This document shows, piece after piece, positions 1 through 7,945 of a DNA stretch of 64,000 nt. The DNA is from Streptomyces sp. NBC_01275 (lineage in GTDB: Bacteria > Actinomycetota > Actinomycetes > Streptomycetales > Streptomycetaceae), in contig NZ_JAPEOZ010000001.1 of the NCBI RefSeq assembly GCF_026340655.1, positions 3,658,001 to 3,722,000 on the forward strand, read 5' to 3'. A program made the translations under genes and the position numbers. The notes under the pieces are model-generated. The model ran no database searches, was not told the origin of the DNA, and was given only the letters and a program-made list of their open reading frames with translations. Within the stretch, counting starts at the first letter, position 1. The number at the start of each line of letters is the position of its first letter.

Positions 1-170
1 GCCCACGCCAGACGCCGGCCCACGGCCGCCGTGGCGGGGATCAGGATGCCGCCGCCGGAGCGCCGCTCGCCCTCGCCGGTCTCCTGCCGCACGAGCACGC
101 GGTCGTGCAGCATCCGGATGGGCAGCTTGTCGTGCTGGGGGGCGCTGTGGTCGCTTCTGTTACCGCTCAC
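1..170 (-). CDS. GroES-family co-chaperonin-like protein (partial, C-terminus outside window)
   Basis: Only the first 56 codons are present; the gene runs off the left edge. Reading leftwards from a GTG at 170, the protein has a short polar leader, then LPIRMLHDRVLVRQ and SGGGILIPATA. These match the start of the GroES beta-barrel and its mobile-loop region (family knowledge). Actinobacteria often carry extra GroES-like genes away from groEL. The polar extension before the barrel differs from canonical GroES, so a specialised second copy is more likely than the main co-chaperonin. The next gene upstream is a DUF3618 membrane protein on the same strand, 43 bases away. Function beyond family membership cannot be judged from this fragment. 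Confidence 0.75.
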   Translation of the reverse strand, partial: MSGNRSDHSAPQHDKLPIRMLHDRVLVRQETGEGERRSGGGILIPATAAVGRRLAW

Positions 171-213
171 GCCTCGAACCTACCTGTCTCAGCCCCGCGA
201 GAGATCCGCCGGG

Positions 214-543
214 TCAGCTCTTGCGCCGCCGCGCGCCGAACGCGAGGAGCCCGACCAGCCCTACGGCGACCAGCGCCACCGGCACGATCCGCTCCAGGCG
301 GGGCGCGCCCTCCTCGTCCACGAACTGCGCCCTCACATCGCTGACGACCCGGTTGACCTGGACGTAGGCCTTGCCGAGCGTGTGGTCGACATTGGCGACG
401 ACCTTGGCCTTGGCGTCCCCGACGATGGTCTTGGGATGCACCCGCACCCCGATCTCGTCCAAGGTCTCCGCCAGCACGTTTCGGCGGGCCCTGATGTCCG
501 CCTCGATCTGCGCCGGGGTTCTGGTGTCCGACGTCTCCGCCAC
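214..543 (-). CDS. DUF3618 small membrane protein
   Basis: The protein has 109 residues from a GTG start (VAETSDTRTP). An earlier in-frame start at 630 would add a low-quality 29-residue leader and was not used. The first part contains TPAQIEADIRARRNVLAETL, a helical motif typical of DUF3618. One membrane segment lies near the C-terminus (IVPVALVAVGLVGLLAFG), followed by an Arg/Lys-rich tail, so the bulk of the protein should be cytoplasmic and the tail acts as a positive-inside stop. Function is unknown. It is divergent from bcp, with about 115 bases between the two starts. Confidence 0.8.
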   Translation of the reverse strand: MAETSDTRTPAQIEADIRARRNVLAETLDEIGVRVHPKTIVGDAKAKVVANVDHTLGKAYVQVNRVVSDVRAQFVDEEGAPRLERIVPVALVAVGLVGLLAFGARRRKS

Positions 544-658
544 GGTACGGCCTCCGAAGTCAGCTGATGCCTGTTGCTGGGTTGCTGATGCCTGTTCTGG
601 ACAGTCTGTCAGCTCCAGCCGCGCCCGCACTGTCAGGACCCCCGGTTACGCTGGACCG

Positions 659-1126
659 ATGAGCGAGCGACTCGAGCCCGGGGACGTGGCCCCCGCCTTC
701 ACCCTCCCCGACGCCGACGGCAACGAGGTGTCCCTGTCGGACCACAAAGGCCGCAAGGTCATCGTCTACTTCTACCCCGCGGCCCTCACCCCCGGCTGCA
801 CGAAGCAGGCCTGCGACTTCACCGACAATCTGGAACTGCTGACCGGCGCCGGGTACGACGTCCTGGGCATCTCCCCGGACAGCCCCGAGAAGCTGGGCAA
901 GTTCCGCGACAAGGAGTCCCTGAAGGTGACCCTCCTCGCGGACCCCGACAAGAAGGTCCTCGACGCGTACGGCGCCTTCGGCGAGAAGAAGAACTACGGC
1001 AAGACGTACCTGGGCGTCATCCGCTCCACGATCGTCGTGGACGAGGAGGGCAAGGTCGAACGGGCCCTGTACAACGTCCGCGCGACGGGCCACGTAGCGA
1101 AGATCATCAAGGACCTGGGGATCTGA
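659..1126 (+). CDS. bcp: Bcp/PrxQ-type thiol peroxidase
   Basis: This 155-residue protein is an atypical two-cysteine peroxiredoxin that reduces peroxides with electrons from thioredoxin in the cytoplasm. The catalytic motif is TPGCTKQACDF: the peroxidatic Cys47 and the resolving Cys52 sit five residues apart, the PrxQ arrangement, within a normal thioredoxin fold length. I used the ATG at 659 (MSERLEPGDVAPAF) because that is where similarity to the family begins; an upstream in-frame extension overlaps the divergent promoter region. A strong hairpin follows at 1147-1183, so the gene is probably monocistronic. Confidence 0.93.
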   Translation: MSERLEPGDVAPAFTLPDADGNEVSLSDHKGRKVIVYFYPAALTPGCTKQACDFTDNLELLTGAGYDVLGISPDSPEKLGKFRDKESLKVTLLADPDKKVLDAYGAFGEKKNYGKTYLGVIRSTIVVDEEGKVERALYNVRATGHVAKIIKDLGI

Positions 1127-1146
1127 AACCCGTCTCCGCCGGCTGA

Positions 1147-1183
1147 CGGTCCACGTCGGAGTGCCCCGACGTGGACCGCTTTA
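1147..1183 (+). terminator. Rho-independent-like terminator after bcp
   Basis: The hairpin has a 13-bp GC-rich stem (CGGTCCACGTCGG and its complement), a short loop and then CTTT. It starts 21 bases after the bcp stop codon. Confidence 0.7.
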
Positions 1184-1266
1184 CGTTTCGGGCGTGACTG
1201 TCCGATAAGCGGTTCGTTACTCCGTACGGGCTGCGAACGGGCGGCCGGGGAACGGAGGGGGTTTCG

Positions 1267-1907
1267 ATGGGGGCGAGCGCATACACCAGGGAACGACTGG
1301 AGGAGGCGGCTCGGGGCGCTCGGACGTTGTCGGAGGCGTTGGGGAGGCTCGGAGTGGAACCGGGGAGTTCGACGCGGGGCTATGTCCGGGAGCGAATGAG
1401 GAAGCTCGGGGTGGATACGTCGCACTTCGAGCGGGAGGGGGTGAAGTGGACGAGGGAGGTCCTGGAGTCGGCGGCGGCCGCCTCGACGAACATGTGCGAG
1501 GTGTTGCGGCATCTCGGACTTGAGGTCGTCGGCGGCCACCACACGCACATCAGCCGCCGGTCAAGGCGTACGGGATCGACACGTCGCATTTTCAGGGGCC
1601 GACCCGGCGCGGTAAACCGTGGCGTCCTCGGACACCTGAGGGGCTGCTCGTCGAGCAGCCTCGCGGAGCCGCCCGGCGCATCCCGAGCGATCGCCTGAAG
1701 TGGGCGATGACCGCCGTCGGCGTACTGGAACAGTGCGGTCTGTGTGGGATCGAAGCAGCATGGCAAGGACATCCACTGCCGCTGGAGGTCGATCACATCG
1801 ATGGCAACTGGCGCGACAACCGTATGGAGAACCTGCGGTTCCTGTGTCCCAACTGCCATTCGACAACCGATAGTTACCGTGGACGCGGCAAGGGGCGCGC
1901 GTCATGA
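1267..1907 (+). pseudogene. HNH endonuclease with duplicated N-terminal module, broken by a one-base frameshift
   Basis: The reading frame starts at ATG 1267 and is interrupted near 1558-1561. One base, most simply a G, is missing from CGCCGGTCAAG. Restoring it gives a continuous protein of 213 residues ending at 1907. The N-terminal half holds two copies of a roughly 50-residue module, each ending in a DTSHF motif (GVDTSHF and GIDTSHF) and each resembling a helical DNA-binding unit. The C-terminal part is an HNH nuclease domain: CGLCG, LEVDHIDGNW, ENLRFLCPNCHS. Its stop overlaps the start of a second HNH gene by 4 bases (ATGA), so the two are translationally coupled. The defect is either a real mutation or a sequencing error. 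In this sequence the nuclease half can be made only by frameshifting or internal initiation. Confidence 0.7.
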
Positions 1908-2404
1908 GCAGGGGTGCGAGGACGGTACCTGCCAGGCCGGCCGCCGAGGATTTGCGCCGCGCGGTCGAGGAGGCGACTTCCATCGCGGGTGCGCTCCGCG
2001 CTATGGGAATGGAGCCCTACAACAGCAAGCTGCGCACCCTGCTCCGCCATTGGGTCGAGGAGGAGGGGCTCGACACCTCCCACTTCTTGGGCCAAGCACA
2101 CCAGCGGGGAGGGCCGGGCACTGTGCCGTTCCGGTGCGCTGCGGACATCCTGGTCCAGCACGACGGCAGTCGCCGGACGAGAACCCATCTCCTGCGTCGG
2201 GCGCTCATGGAGGTGGGCCGACCGGAGCAGTGCGCAGGCTGCCAGATCGGCCCCGAGTGGCTCGGCAAGCCCATGACCCTGGAGGTCGATCACATCAACG
2301 GGGACTGGAGCGACGACCGGCAGGAGAACCTGCGGTTGCTGTGCCCCAACTGTCACGCGATCACGAGTACGTGGTGTCGAGGAGGAGCGCGAAAGTCCGC
2401 GTAA
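1904..2404 (+). CDS. HNH endonuclease family protein
   Basis: This intact 166-residue paralogue of the preceding gene has a single N-terminal module (AAEDLRRAVEEA ... GLDTSHFLG) instead of two. Its HNH nuclease domain has CAGC, MTLEVDHINGDW and ENLRLLCPNCHA. The paired CxxC and CxxC motifs should bind a structural zinc, and the His-Asp-His/Asn residues the catalytic metal (family knowledge). The two genes look like a tandem duplication with divergence. The gene ends 35 bases before tRNA-Leu. The substrate is unknown; a role as a free-standing homing or phage-derived nuclease is an inference. Confidence 0.8.
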   Translation: MSRGARTVPARPAAEDLRRAVEEATSIAGALRAMGMEPYNSKLRTLLRHWVEEEGLDTSHFLGQAHQRGGPGTVPFRCAADILVQHDGSRRTRTHLLRRALMEVGRPEQCAGCQIGPEWLGKPMTLEVDHINGDWSDDRQENLRLLCPNCHAITSTWCRGGARKSA

Positions 2405-2438
2405 CCGAGCCCCGCGCGACCGGTAGCATGTCGGCTGC

Positions 2439-2521
2439 GCGGTCGTGGCGAAATGGCATACGCGAGGGCCTTAGGAGCCCTTGGGTGAAAACCCGTGTGG
2501 GTTCGAATCCCACCGGCCGCA
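2439..2521 (+). tRNA. tRNA-Leu (anticodon UAG)
   Basis: The cloverleaf is complete. The acceptor arms GCGGTCG and CGGCCGC pair, the anticodon stem AGGGC/GCCCT encloses the loop CTTAGGA (anticodon TAG), there is a class II long variable arm, and the T arm is GTGGG-TTCGAAT-CCCAC. The discriminator is A and the CCA end is not encoded. An intrinsic terminator follows immediately. Confidence 0.95.
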
Positions 2522-2522
2522 C

Positions 2523-2558
2523 AGCCCCGCACCTTGGATTCAAAGGTGCGGGGCTTTT
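2523..2558 (+). terminator. Terminator of tRNA-Leu
   Basis: The hairpin is AGCCCCGCACCTT, a six-base loop, then the complementary arm AAAGGTGCGGGGCTTTT ending in a T run. It lies directly after the tRNA and faces the convergent rdgB gene. Confidence 0.85.
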
Positions 2559-2566
2559 CCGTTGGC

Positions 2567-3169
2567 TCAGCCCAGCAGCTCCCGCACCACCGGCACCAAT
2601 CCCCGAAACGCCTTCCCCCGGTGACTGATCGCGTTCTTCTCCGCCGCCGACAACTCCGCGCAGGTCCGTGTCTCGCCCTCCGGCTGGAGGATCGGGTCGT
2701 AGCCGAAGCCGTTCGTGCCGGTGGGGGTGTGGCGGAGTACGCCCGTGAGGCGGCCCTCGACCACGCGTTCCGTGCCGTCCGGGAGGGCCAGGGCCGCGGC
2801 GCAGGCGAAGTGCGCGCCGCGGTGTTCGTCGGCGATGTCGGACAGTTGGGCCAGGAGGAGGTCCAGGTTGGCCCTGTCGTCGCCGTGGGCGCCGGACCAG
2901 CGGGCCGAGAAGATGCCCGGGGCGCCGTTGAGGACGTCGACGCAGAGGCCCGAGTCGTCGGCGACCGCCGGGAGGCCGGTGGCCTGGGCGAGGGCGTGGG
3001 CCTTCAGCAGGGCGTTCTCGGCGAACGTCACGCCGGTTTCCTTGACGTCGGGGACGTCGGGGTAGGCGTCCGCGCCGACGAGGTCGTGGGGCAGACCTGC
3101 GTCGGCGAGGATCGACCTCAGTTCGGTGATCTTTCCGGCGTTACGGGTGGCGAGGATCAGGCGGGTCAT
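2567..3169 (-). CDS. rdgB: Non-canonical purine NTP pyrophosphatase (RdgB/HAM1)
   Basis: This 200-residue enzyme hydrolyses dITP, ITP and XTP to monophosphates, keeping deaminated purines out of nucleic acids. The N-terminal LATRNAGKITEL is the family nucleotide-binding signature (typically S/T-x-N-x-x-K). VADDSGLCVDVLNGAPG contains the catalytic Asp, and GTNGFGYDPI and ISHRGKAF complete the ITPase family pattern. Length is typical. It lies on the same strand as, and downstream of, a lipoprotein gene and rph. The rph-rdgB pairing is widespread in bacteria. Confidence 0.95.
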   Translation of the reverse strand: MTRLILATRNAGKITELRSILADAGLPHDLVGADAYPDVPDVKETGVTFAENALLKAHALAQATGLPAVADDSGLCVDVLNGAPGIFSARWSGAHGDDRANLDLLLAQLSDIADEHRGAHFACAAALALPDGTERVVEGRLTGVLRHTPTGTNGFGYDPILQPEGETRTCAELSAAEKNAISHRGKAFRGLVPVVRELLG

Positions 3170-3209
3170 GCGCCCAGTATCCCCATCCCCACATTCCTCC
3201 CGGAGCCCG

Positions 3210-3653
3210 TTACGGCGTGCAGACCTTCGTCAGTTCGCCCGCCGCGTCCGTGACCGGGCTGAGGTCGGGGGTGTTGTCGCCGTTGTCGACGGCCTTGCGG
3301 ACGTTGGAGACGGCTTTCTGGAGGTCGTCGACCGCCTTGTTGACGTCGGCGTTGTCGGTCTTGTCGCCGATCTTGTCGAGGTTGTTCTCGATGGAGGTGA
3401 GCGACTCCTGCGTCTGCGTCGGGTCGTTCGCCGCGTTCTCCACGGCCTGCTGGAGGTCGGTGACGCTGTCGGCGATCGCGTCGGCGGTCTGCACGCAGTC
3501 CAGCGCCTTGTTGACGGCGTCGCAGCCGGTGGCGGTCAGCCCCACGGTCAGCGCGACGGCTGCGACCGCCGCCGCGACGGCGCTGCGGCGGCCTCGGCCC
3601 CGACCTCGGCCCTGGCGTCGGCTCACGGGCACGTGCTCGGCCATCTCGGCCAT
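3210..3653 (-). CDS. Secreted lipoprotein with helical repeats, function unknown
   Basis: The protein has 147 residues. It has a twin-arginine-like basic N-terminus rich in Gly-Arg, a hydrophobic segment, and a lipobox-like LTATGC that would make Cys the acylated residue. The mature part is acidic and strongly helical, with repeated leucine-heptad-like stretches (VTDLQQAVENA, VDDLQKAVSNVRKAV), suggesting a surface-attached coiled coil. A Cys pair (near the start of the mature part and at the very end) could form a disulfide. No enzyme motif is visible. It lies between rdgB and rph. Confidence 0.7.
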   Translation of the reverse strand: MAEMAEHVPVSRRQGRGRGRGRRSAVAAAVAAVALTVGLTATGCDAVNKALDCVQTADAIADSVTDLQQAVENAANDPTQTQESLTSIENNLDKIGDKTDNADVNKAVDDLQKAVSNVRKAVDNGDNTPDLSPVTDAAGELTKVCTP

Positions 3654-3690
3654 GACTGTGTTCCTCCCTCGTCAGGCCCCAGGAGGCCCC

Positions 3691-3729
3691 CCGTCGATGC
3701 ACCCCGTCGATGCACCGCGTCGATGCGCT
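3691..3729. repeat. 13-bp tandem repeat, three copies
   Basis: Two identical units of CCGTCGATGCACC are followed by a degenerate third, in the region between the lipoprotein start and rph. Confidence 0.8.
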
Positions 3730-3851
3730 CCGTGCCGGCACTGTGCTGGTGCACGGTGCCGATGTGCCGCCTCGACGCACTGCGTTACTGCCCAAGACGC
3801 CGCGAACGGCGGCGGGGTTGCCCCCGCACGGCGCCGCCCTTGGCGTGCTCT

Positions 3852-4589
3852 TTACTTTTCCAGGACCGTATCAAGTGCCGTGCGCTGTAGCACAGCGAGT
3901 TCCGTGCAGCCGGAAACCGCCAGGTCCAGCAGGGAGTTGAGCTCCTCGCGGGCGAACGGCTCGGCCTCGGCGGTGCCCTGGACCTCGACGAAGCGGCCGT
4001 CGCCGGTGCAGACGACGTTCATGTCGGTCTCGGCGCGGACGTCCTCCTCGTAGCAGAGGTCGAGCAGGGGGACTCCGCCCACGATGCCCACCGACACCGC
4101 GGACACCGTGCCGGTGAGCGGCTGGCGGCCGGCCCTGATCAGCTTCCTGCCCTGGGCCCAGGTGATCGCGTCGGCGAGGGCGACGTACGCGCCGGTGATG
4201 GCGGCCGTGCGGGTGCCGCCGTCGGCCTGCAGGACGTCGCAGTCCAGGACGATGGTGTTCTCGCCCAGCGCCTTGTAGTCGATCACCGCGCGCAGGGAGC
4301 GGCCGATGAGGCGGGAGATCTCGTGGGTGCGGCCGCCGATCTTGCCGCGTACGGACTCGCGGTCGCCGCGGGTGTTGGTGGCGCGGGGCAGCATGGAGTA
4401 CTCCGCGGTGACCCAGCCCTCGCCGCTGCCCTTGCGCCAGCGAGGGACGCCCTCGGTGACGGAGGCGGTGCAGAAGACCTTCGTGTCGCCGAAGGAGACG
4501 AGGACGGAGCCCTCGGCGTGCTTGCTCCAGCCTCGTTCGATGGTGACGGGGCGGAGCTGTTCGGGGGTTCGGCCGTCGATGCGTGACAT
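3852..4589 (-). CDS. rph: Ribonuclease PH
   Basis: This 245-residue phosphorolytic 3'-5' exoribonuclease trims tRNA 3' ends, using phosphate to release nucleoside diphosphates. The start [15 protein letters not shown] is the family signature. GDTKVFC, the phosphate-binding region near [31 protein letters not shown] and [13 protein letters not shown] are all present, at the usual length. It is encoded upstream of rdgB on the same strand, with a lipoprotein gene between. No strong terminator separates it from nagF, but 105 bases do. Confidence 0.96.
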   Translation of the reverse strand: MSRIDGRTPEQLRPVTIERGWSKHAEGSVLVSFGDTKVFCTASVTEGVPRWRKGSGEGWVTAEYSMLPRATNTRGDRESVRGKIGGRTHEISRLIGRSLRAVIDYKALGENTIVLDCDVLQADGGTRTAAITGAYVALADAITWAQGRKLIRAGRQPLTGTVSAVSVGIVGGVPLLDLCYEEDVRAETDMNVVCTGDGRFVEVQGTAEAEPFAREELNSLLDLAVSGCTELAVLQRTALDTVLEK

Positions 4590-4694
4590 GGCGCTGAGCC
4601 TAGCGTCACCTGCGGAAGGGGCCCCTCCCGCGCCGGAAAGGGCCCCTGAAGAGTGAGCGCCCGGCCAGGGGGCGCGGGGCTCACCTCGCGTCGC

Positions 4695-4928
4695 TCACAT
4701 CATGTCTTCGATCTCCGCCGCGATCGGGTCGGCGTCCGTGCCGATGACGACCTGGATGGCGGTGCCCATCTTGACGACGCCGTGGGCGCCGGCGGCCTTC
4801 AGGGCGGAGTCGTCGACCAGCGAGGGGTCGGAGACCTCGGTGCGCAGGCGGGTGATGCAGCCCTCGATCTCTTCGATGTTGTCGATGCCACCGAGCCCGG
4901 CGACGATCTTCTCAGCCTTGCTGGCCAT
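4695..4928 (-). CDS. nagF: PTS glucose/GlcNAc-family EIIB component (NagF-like)
   Basis: This 77-residue free-standing EIIB domain passes phosphate from EIIA to the sugar held by an EIIC permease. The phosphorylated residue is Cys24 in IEGCITRLR, the hallmark of the glucose-glucoside EIIB family. The start ATG is preceded by GGGAG. It is divergent from an EIIC gene, with a 180-base control region between. In Streptomyces the corresponding proteins are NagF (EIIB) and NagE1/NagE2 (EIIC), with the EIIA (Crr) encoded elsewhere (established knowledge). No EIIA is seen here. Confidence 0.9.
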   Translation of the reverse strand: MASKAEKIVAGLGGIDNIEEIEGCITRLRTEVSDPSLVDDSALKAAGAHGVVKMGTAIQVVIGTDADPIAAEIEDMM

Positions 4929-5073
4929 GTTCCGTCTCCCTGAAATCCCTGCTGCGAACCGACGCGAGCCCCGATATGAACCGCTCTGTCGCAGTAACCC
5001 ACAGTTGGACCAACTTCGCTAGCGATTGCGTTGCATGTAACGAAAGATGACGTCACGGCAACACATCGTCGTA

Positions 5074-5089
5074 GCTGGTCTACACCACC
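5074..5089. promoter_or_regulatory. DasR-responsive element (dre) upstream of nagE1
   Basis: GCTGGTCTACACCACC fits the dre consensus (roughly ACTGGTCTAGACCACT) at most positions. It sits 20 bases before the nagE1 start and in the divergent nagF-nagE1 region, so it could repress both. A second small palindrome, AGTTGGACCAACT, lies at 5003-5015. Confidence 0.8.
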
Positions 5090-5109
5090 TGACAGGCGGT
5101 CGCCAAACC

Positions 5110-6396
5110 ATGAGTGCCGAGCTCGGGATCAGCCCCGCACGCCGGCGCTGGAACACCGCGTTCCAGGGCCTGCAGAAGATGGGTCGCAGTCTGCAGCTCC
5201 CGATCGCCGTCCTGCCGGCCGCCGGCATCCTCACCCGGCTCGGCCAGCCGGACGTGTTCGGGGACGACGGGCTGGGGTGGACGGACGTCTCCAAGGTGAT
5301 GGTGGGCGCGGGCGGTGCGCTGCTCGACGGCTCGCTCGGTCTCCCCCTGCTGTTCTGCGTGGGCGTCGCGATCGGCATGGCGAAGAAGGCCGACGGGTCC
5401 ACCGCGCTCGCGGCCGTCGCGGGCTTCCTCGTCTACTTCAACGTGCTGCGCCAGTTCCCCGACGACTGCGCGGAGGGCTCGAAGCCGGTCGCCACGGGCT
5501 GTGTGGTGACGGACGGGACGGTGACGGCGTTCACCTACGAGAACCCGGGGGTCTTCGGCGGCATCGTCATCGGTCTGATGGCCGCGTTCTTCTGGGCCCG
5601 CTACCACCGCACCAAGCTGGTCGACTGGCTCGGCTTCTTCAACGGCCGCCGACTCGTGCCGATCATCATGGCGTTCGCGGCGATCGCCTTCGCGGCCCTG
5701 TGCCTGTGGATCTGGCCGCCGATCGGCGACGGACTGGAGAGCTTCAGCGACTGGCTGAGCGACGCGGGCTCCTGGGGCGCGGGCGTCTTCGGCGTCGCCA
5801 ACCGCGCACTGCTGGTCATCGGCCTGCACCAGTTCCTGAACGTGCCCATCTGGTTCCAGTTCGGCAGCTACACCAAGCCGGACGGGACCGTGGTGCACGG
5901 CGACATCAACATGTTCCTGGCGGGCGACCCGAGCGCGGGGCAGTTCACGTCGGGCTTCTTCCCGATCATGATGTTCGCGCTGCCCGCGGCCGCGCTCGCC
6001 ATCACCCACTGCGCCCGGCCGAGCCGCCGCAAGGAGGTGGGCGGGCTGATGACGTCGGTGGCGCTGACGTCGTTCGTCACCGGCATCACCGAGCCGATCG
6101 AGTACTCGTTCCTGTTCGTCGCGCCCCTGCTGTACGCGGTGCACGCGCTGTTGACCGGCGTCTCGATGGCGGTGACCTGGGGGCTCGGGGTGCACGACGG
6201 CTTCAGCTTCTCCGCCGGGCTCATCGACTACGTCATCAACTGGAACCTCGCGACGCGCCCCTGGGCGATCGTCCCGATCGGGCTGTGCTTCGCCGCCGTC
6301 TACTACGTCGTGTTCCGCTTCGCGATCACCAGGTTCGATCTGAAGACTCCGGGGCGCGAGCCGGAGGGCGAGCACGAGGACGTCACCAAGGCCTGA
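5110..6396 (+). CDS. nagE1: PTS GlcNAc-family EIIC permease (NagE1-like)
   Basis: This 428-residue membrane permease imports N-acetylglucosamine or a related sugar while EIIB phosphorylates it. LQLPIAVLPAAGILTRLG at the N-terminus, ten or so membrane segments, and the sugar-site motif GITEPIEYSFLFV are typical of glucose-superfamily EIIC. No EIIB or EIIA domain is fused. The ATG at 5110 is preferred: an upstream ATG at 5047 would place the operator inside the coding region. It is about 65-70% similar by eye to the next gene and probably a duplicate of it. The role of NagE1 in S. coelicolor is less clear than that of NagE2. Confidence 0.88.
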   Translation: MSAELGISPARRRWNTAFQGLQKMGRSLQLPIAVLPAAGILTRLGQPDVFGDDGLGWTDVSKVMVGAGGALLDGSLGLPLLFCVGVAIGMAKKADGSTALAAVAGFLVYFNVLRQFPDDCAEGSKPVATGCVVTDGTVTAFTYENPGVFGGIVIGLMAAFFWARYHRTKLVDWLGFFNGRRLVPIIMAFAAIAFAALCLWIWPPIGDGLESFSDWLSDAGSWGAGVFGVANRALLVIGLHQFLNVPIWFQFGSYTKPDGTVVHGDINMFLAGDPSAGQFTSGFFPIMMFALPAAALAITHCARPSRRKEVGGLMTSVALTSFVTGITEPIEYSFLFVAPLLYAVHALLTGVSMAVTWGLGVHDGFSFSAGLIDYVINWNLATRPWAIVPIGLCFAAVYYVVFRFAITRFDLKTPGREPEGEHEDVTKA

Positions 6397-6512
6397 ACCG
6401 CTCCCGCTTCGGGCCGGGTTCGGGCCCGTCTCCCACCCTCAAGATCCGGCACGGCGCGTAGCGCTCCGGTTGCGATTTTGACGGGTTCCTTATATCGGCT
6501 CCATCGTGTACA

Positions 6513-6545
6513 ACAGGTCTACACCACTGAGTGGTGTAGACCACC
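6513..6545. promoter_or_regulatory. Two dre sites forming one perfect palindrome upstream of nagE2
   Basis: ACAGGTCTACACCACT (6513-6528) and AGTGGTGTAGACCACC (6530-6545) are back to back. Bases 6516-6542 form an exact 27-base inverted repeat around a central G. Both units match DasR boxes reported for nagE2. The pair ends 18 bases before the nagE2 ATG. Confidence 0.92.
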
Positions 6546-6563
6546 ACCCGATGGAGGAAGTCT

Positions 6564-7814
6564 ATGAGCACCGCCACCGCGCCTACGGCGGCCCCCGCGA
6601 AGAAGTGGGGATCCGGCCTGTTCCAGGGTCTGCAGAAGGTCGGCCGCAGCCTTCAGCTGCCCATCGCCGTGCTGCCTGCGGCGGGCCTGCTGCTCCGCTT
6701 CGGCCAGCAGGACGTCCACGACAAGCTGAACCTGCCCGACAAGGTCACGGCGGTGTTCGCCACGGCCGGCGGCGCGATCTTCGACAACCTGCCCCTGCTC
6801 TTCTGTATCGGCGTCGCGATCGGCTTCGCCAAGAAGTCGGACGGCTCCACCGCGCTGGCCGCCCTGGTCGGCTTCCTGGTCTACAGCAACGTGCTCAAGG
6901 CGTTCCCGGTCACCGAGGCGAAGGTCCAGACGGGCGCGGACCTCGCGGCGACCTACAACAACCCCGGTGTCCTCGGCGGCATCGTGATGGGTCTGCTGAG
7001 CGCCGTGATCTGGCAGCGCTTCCACCGCACCCGGCTGGTCGACTGGCTCGGCTTCTTCAACGGCCGCCGGCTCGTGCCGATCATCATGGCGTTCGTCGGC
7101 ACGCTCATGGGCGTCTTCTTCGGCCTGATCTGGGAGCCGATCGGCGAGGGCATCTCGAACTTCGGCGAGTGGATCACCGGTCTCGGCGCGTTCGGCGCTG
7201 CTCTGTTCGGTCTCATCAACCGCGCGCTGATCCCGGTCGGCATGCACCAGTTCGTGAACACCGTCTCCTGGTTCCAGATAGGCGACTTCACCAACTCGGC
7301 CGGCGACGTCGTCCACGGCGACCTCAACCGCTTCTTCGCGGGCGACCCGACCGCCGGTCAGTTCATGTCCGGCTTCTTCCCCATCATGATGTTCGGCCTC
7401 CCGGCCGCCGCCCTGGCCATCGCGCACTCCGCCCGCCCCGAGCGCCGCAAGGCCGTCCTGGGCATGATGATCTCGCTCGCCCTGACCTCCTTCGTCACCG
7501 GCGTCACCGAGCCCATCGAGTTCTCGTTCATGTTCATCGCCCCGGTGCTCTACGCGATCCACGCGGTGCTGACCGCCCTGTCCATGGCGATCACCTGGGC
7601 CCTCGGCGTGCACGCCGGATTCACCTTCTCCGCGGGCTTCATCGACTACGCGCTGAACTGGAACCTGGCCACCAAGCCCTGGCTGATCATCCCCATCGGC
7701 CTGGTCTTCGCCGCGATCTACTACACCGTCTTCCGCTTCGCCATCGCCAAGTTCGACCTCCCCACCCCGGGCCGCGAGCCCGAGGAGGAGCTCGAGGACC
7801 TCACGAAGGCATAG
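6564..7814 (+). CDS. nagE2: N-acetylglucosamine PTS EIIC permease (NagE2-like)
   Basis: This 416-residue EIIC protein corresponds to NagE2, the main GlcNAc permease of streptomycetes (established knowledge). It shares the same motifs as the preceding gene: LQLPIAVLPAAGLLLRFG, GFFNGRRLVPIIMAF and GVTEPIEFSFMFIAP. The start follows a strong GGAGGAAGTCT. Expression should be repressed by DasR at the double box just upstream and induced by GlcN-6-P, and the import of GlcNAc then feeds both metabolism and developmental control. A terminator follows. Confidence 0.94.
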   Translation: MSTATAPTAAPAKKWGSGLFQGLQKVGRSLQLPIAVLPAAGLLLRFGQQDVHDKLNLPDKVTAVFATAGGAIFDNLPLLFCIGVAIGFAKKSDGSTALAALVGFLVYSNVLKAFPVTEAKVQTGADLAATYNNPGVLGGIVMGLLSAVIWQRFHRTRLVDWLGFFNGRRLVPIIMAFVGTLMGVFFGLIWEPIGEGISNFGEWITGLGAFGAALFGLINRALIPVGMHQFVNTVSWFQIGDFTNSAGDVVHGDLNRFFAGDPTAGQFMSGFFPIMMFGLPAAALAIAHSARPERRKAVLGMMISLALTSFVTGVTEPIEFSFMFIAPVLYAIHAVLTALSMAITWALGVHAGFTFSAGFIDYALNWNLATKPWLIIPIGLVFAAIYYTVFRFAIAKFDLPTPGREPEEELEDLTKA

Positions 7815-7848
7815 CCCACACCGCGCCCGGTCACACCCCGAGCACGAG

Positions 7849-7880
7849 GAAGGCCCCCGGAAACCCCGGGGGCCTTTCCT
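7849..7880 (+). terminator. Terminator after nagE2
   Basis: AGGCCCCCGG and CCGGGGGCCT form a stem around AAAC, followed by TTTCCT, 34 bases after the nagE2 stop. Confidence 0.85.
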
Positions 7881-7945
7881 GTGCCGTACGCCTGAACCTC
7901 GTACGGCCTGCATCTCGTGCGGTCCGGCCGCAGCCGTCGTGCGGT

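Noticed and set aside
371..658. N-terminal extension of the bcp frame to 371
   Set aside because: The extra 96 residues are in a divergent promoter region and have no peroxiredoxin similarity; the family start is at 659.
1874..2356. Antisense frames over the HNH genes
   Set aside because: The HNH motifs and codon bias lie on the plus strand; no domain is seen on the minus strand.
2439..2521. Integrated element attachment site at tRNA-Leu
   Set aside because: No direct repeat of the tRNA 3' end, integrase or excisionase gene was found in the window, so only the HNH pair hints at mobility.
5047..5109. Upstream ATG for nagE1
   Set aside because: It would put the DasR operator inside the coding sequence and adds 21 residues with no family similarity.
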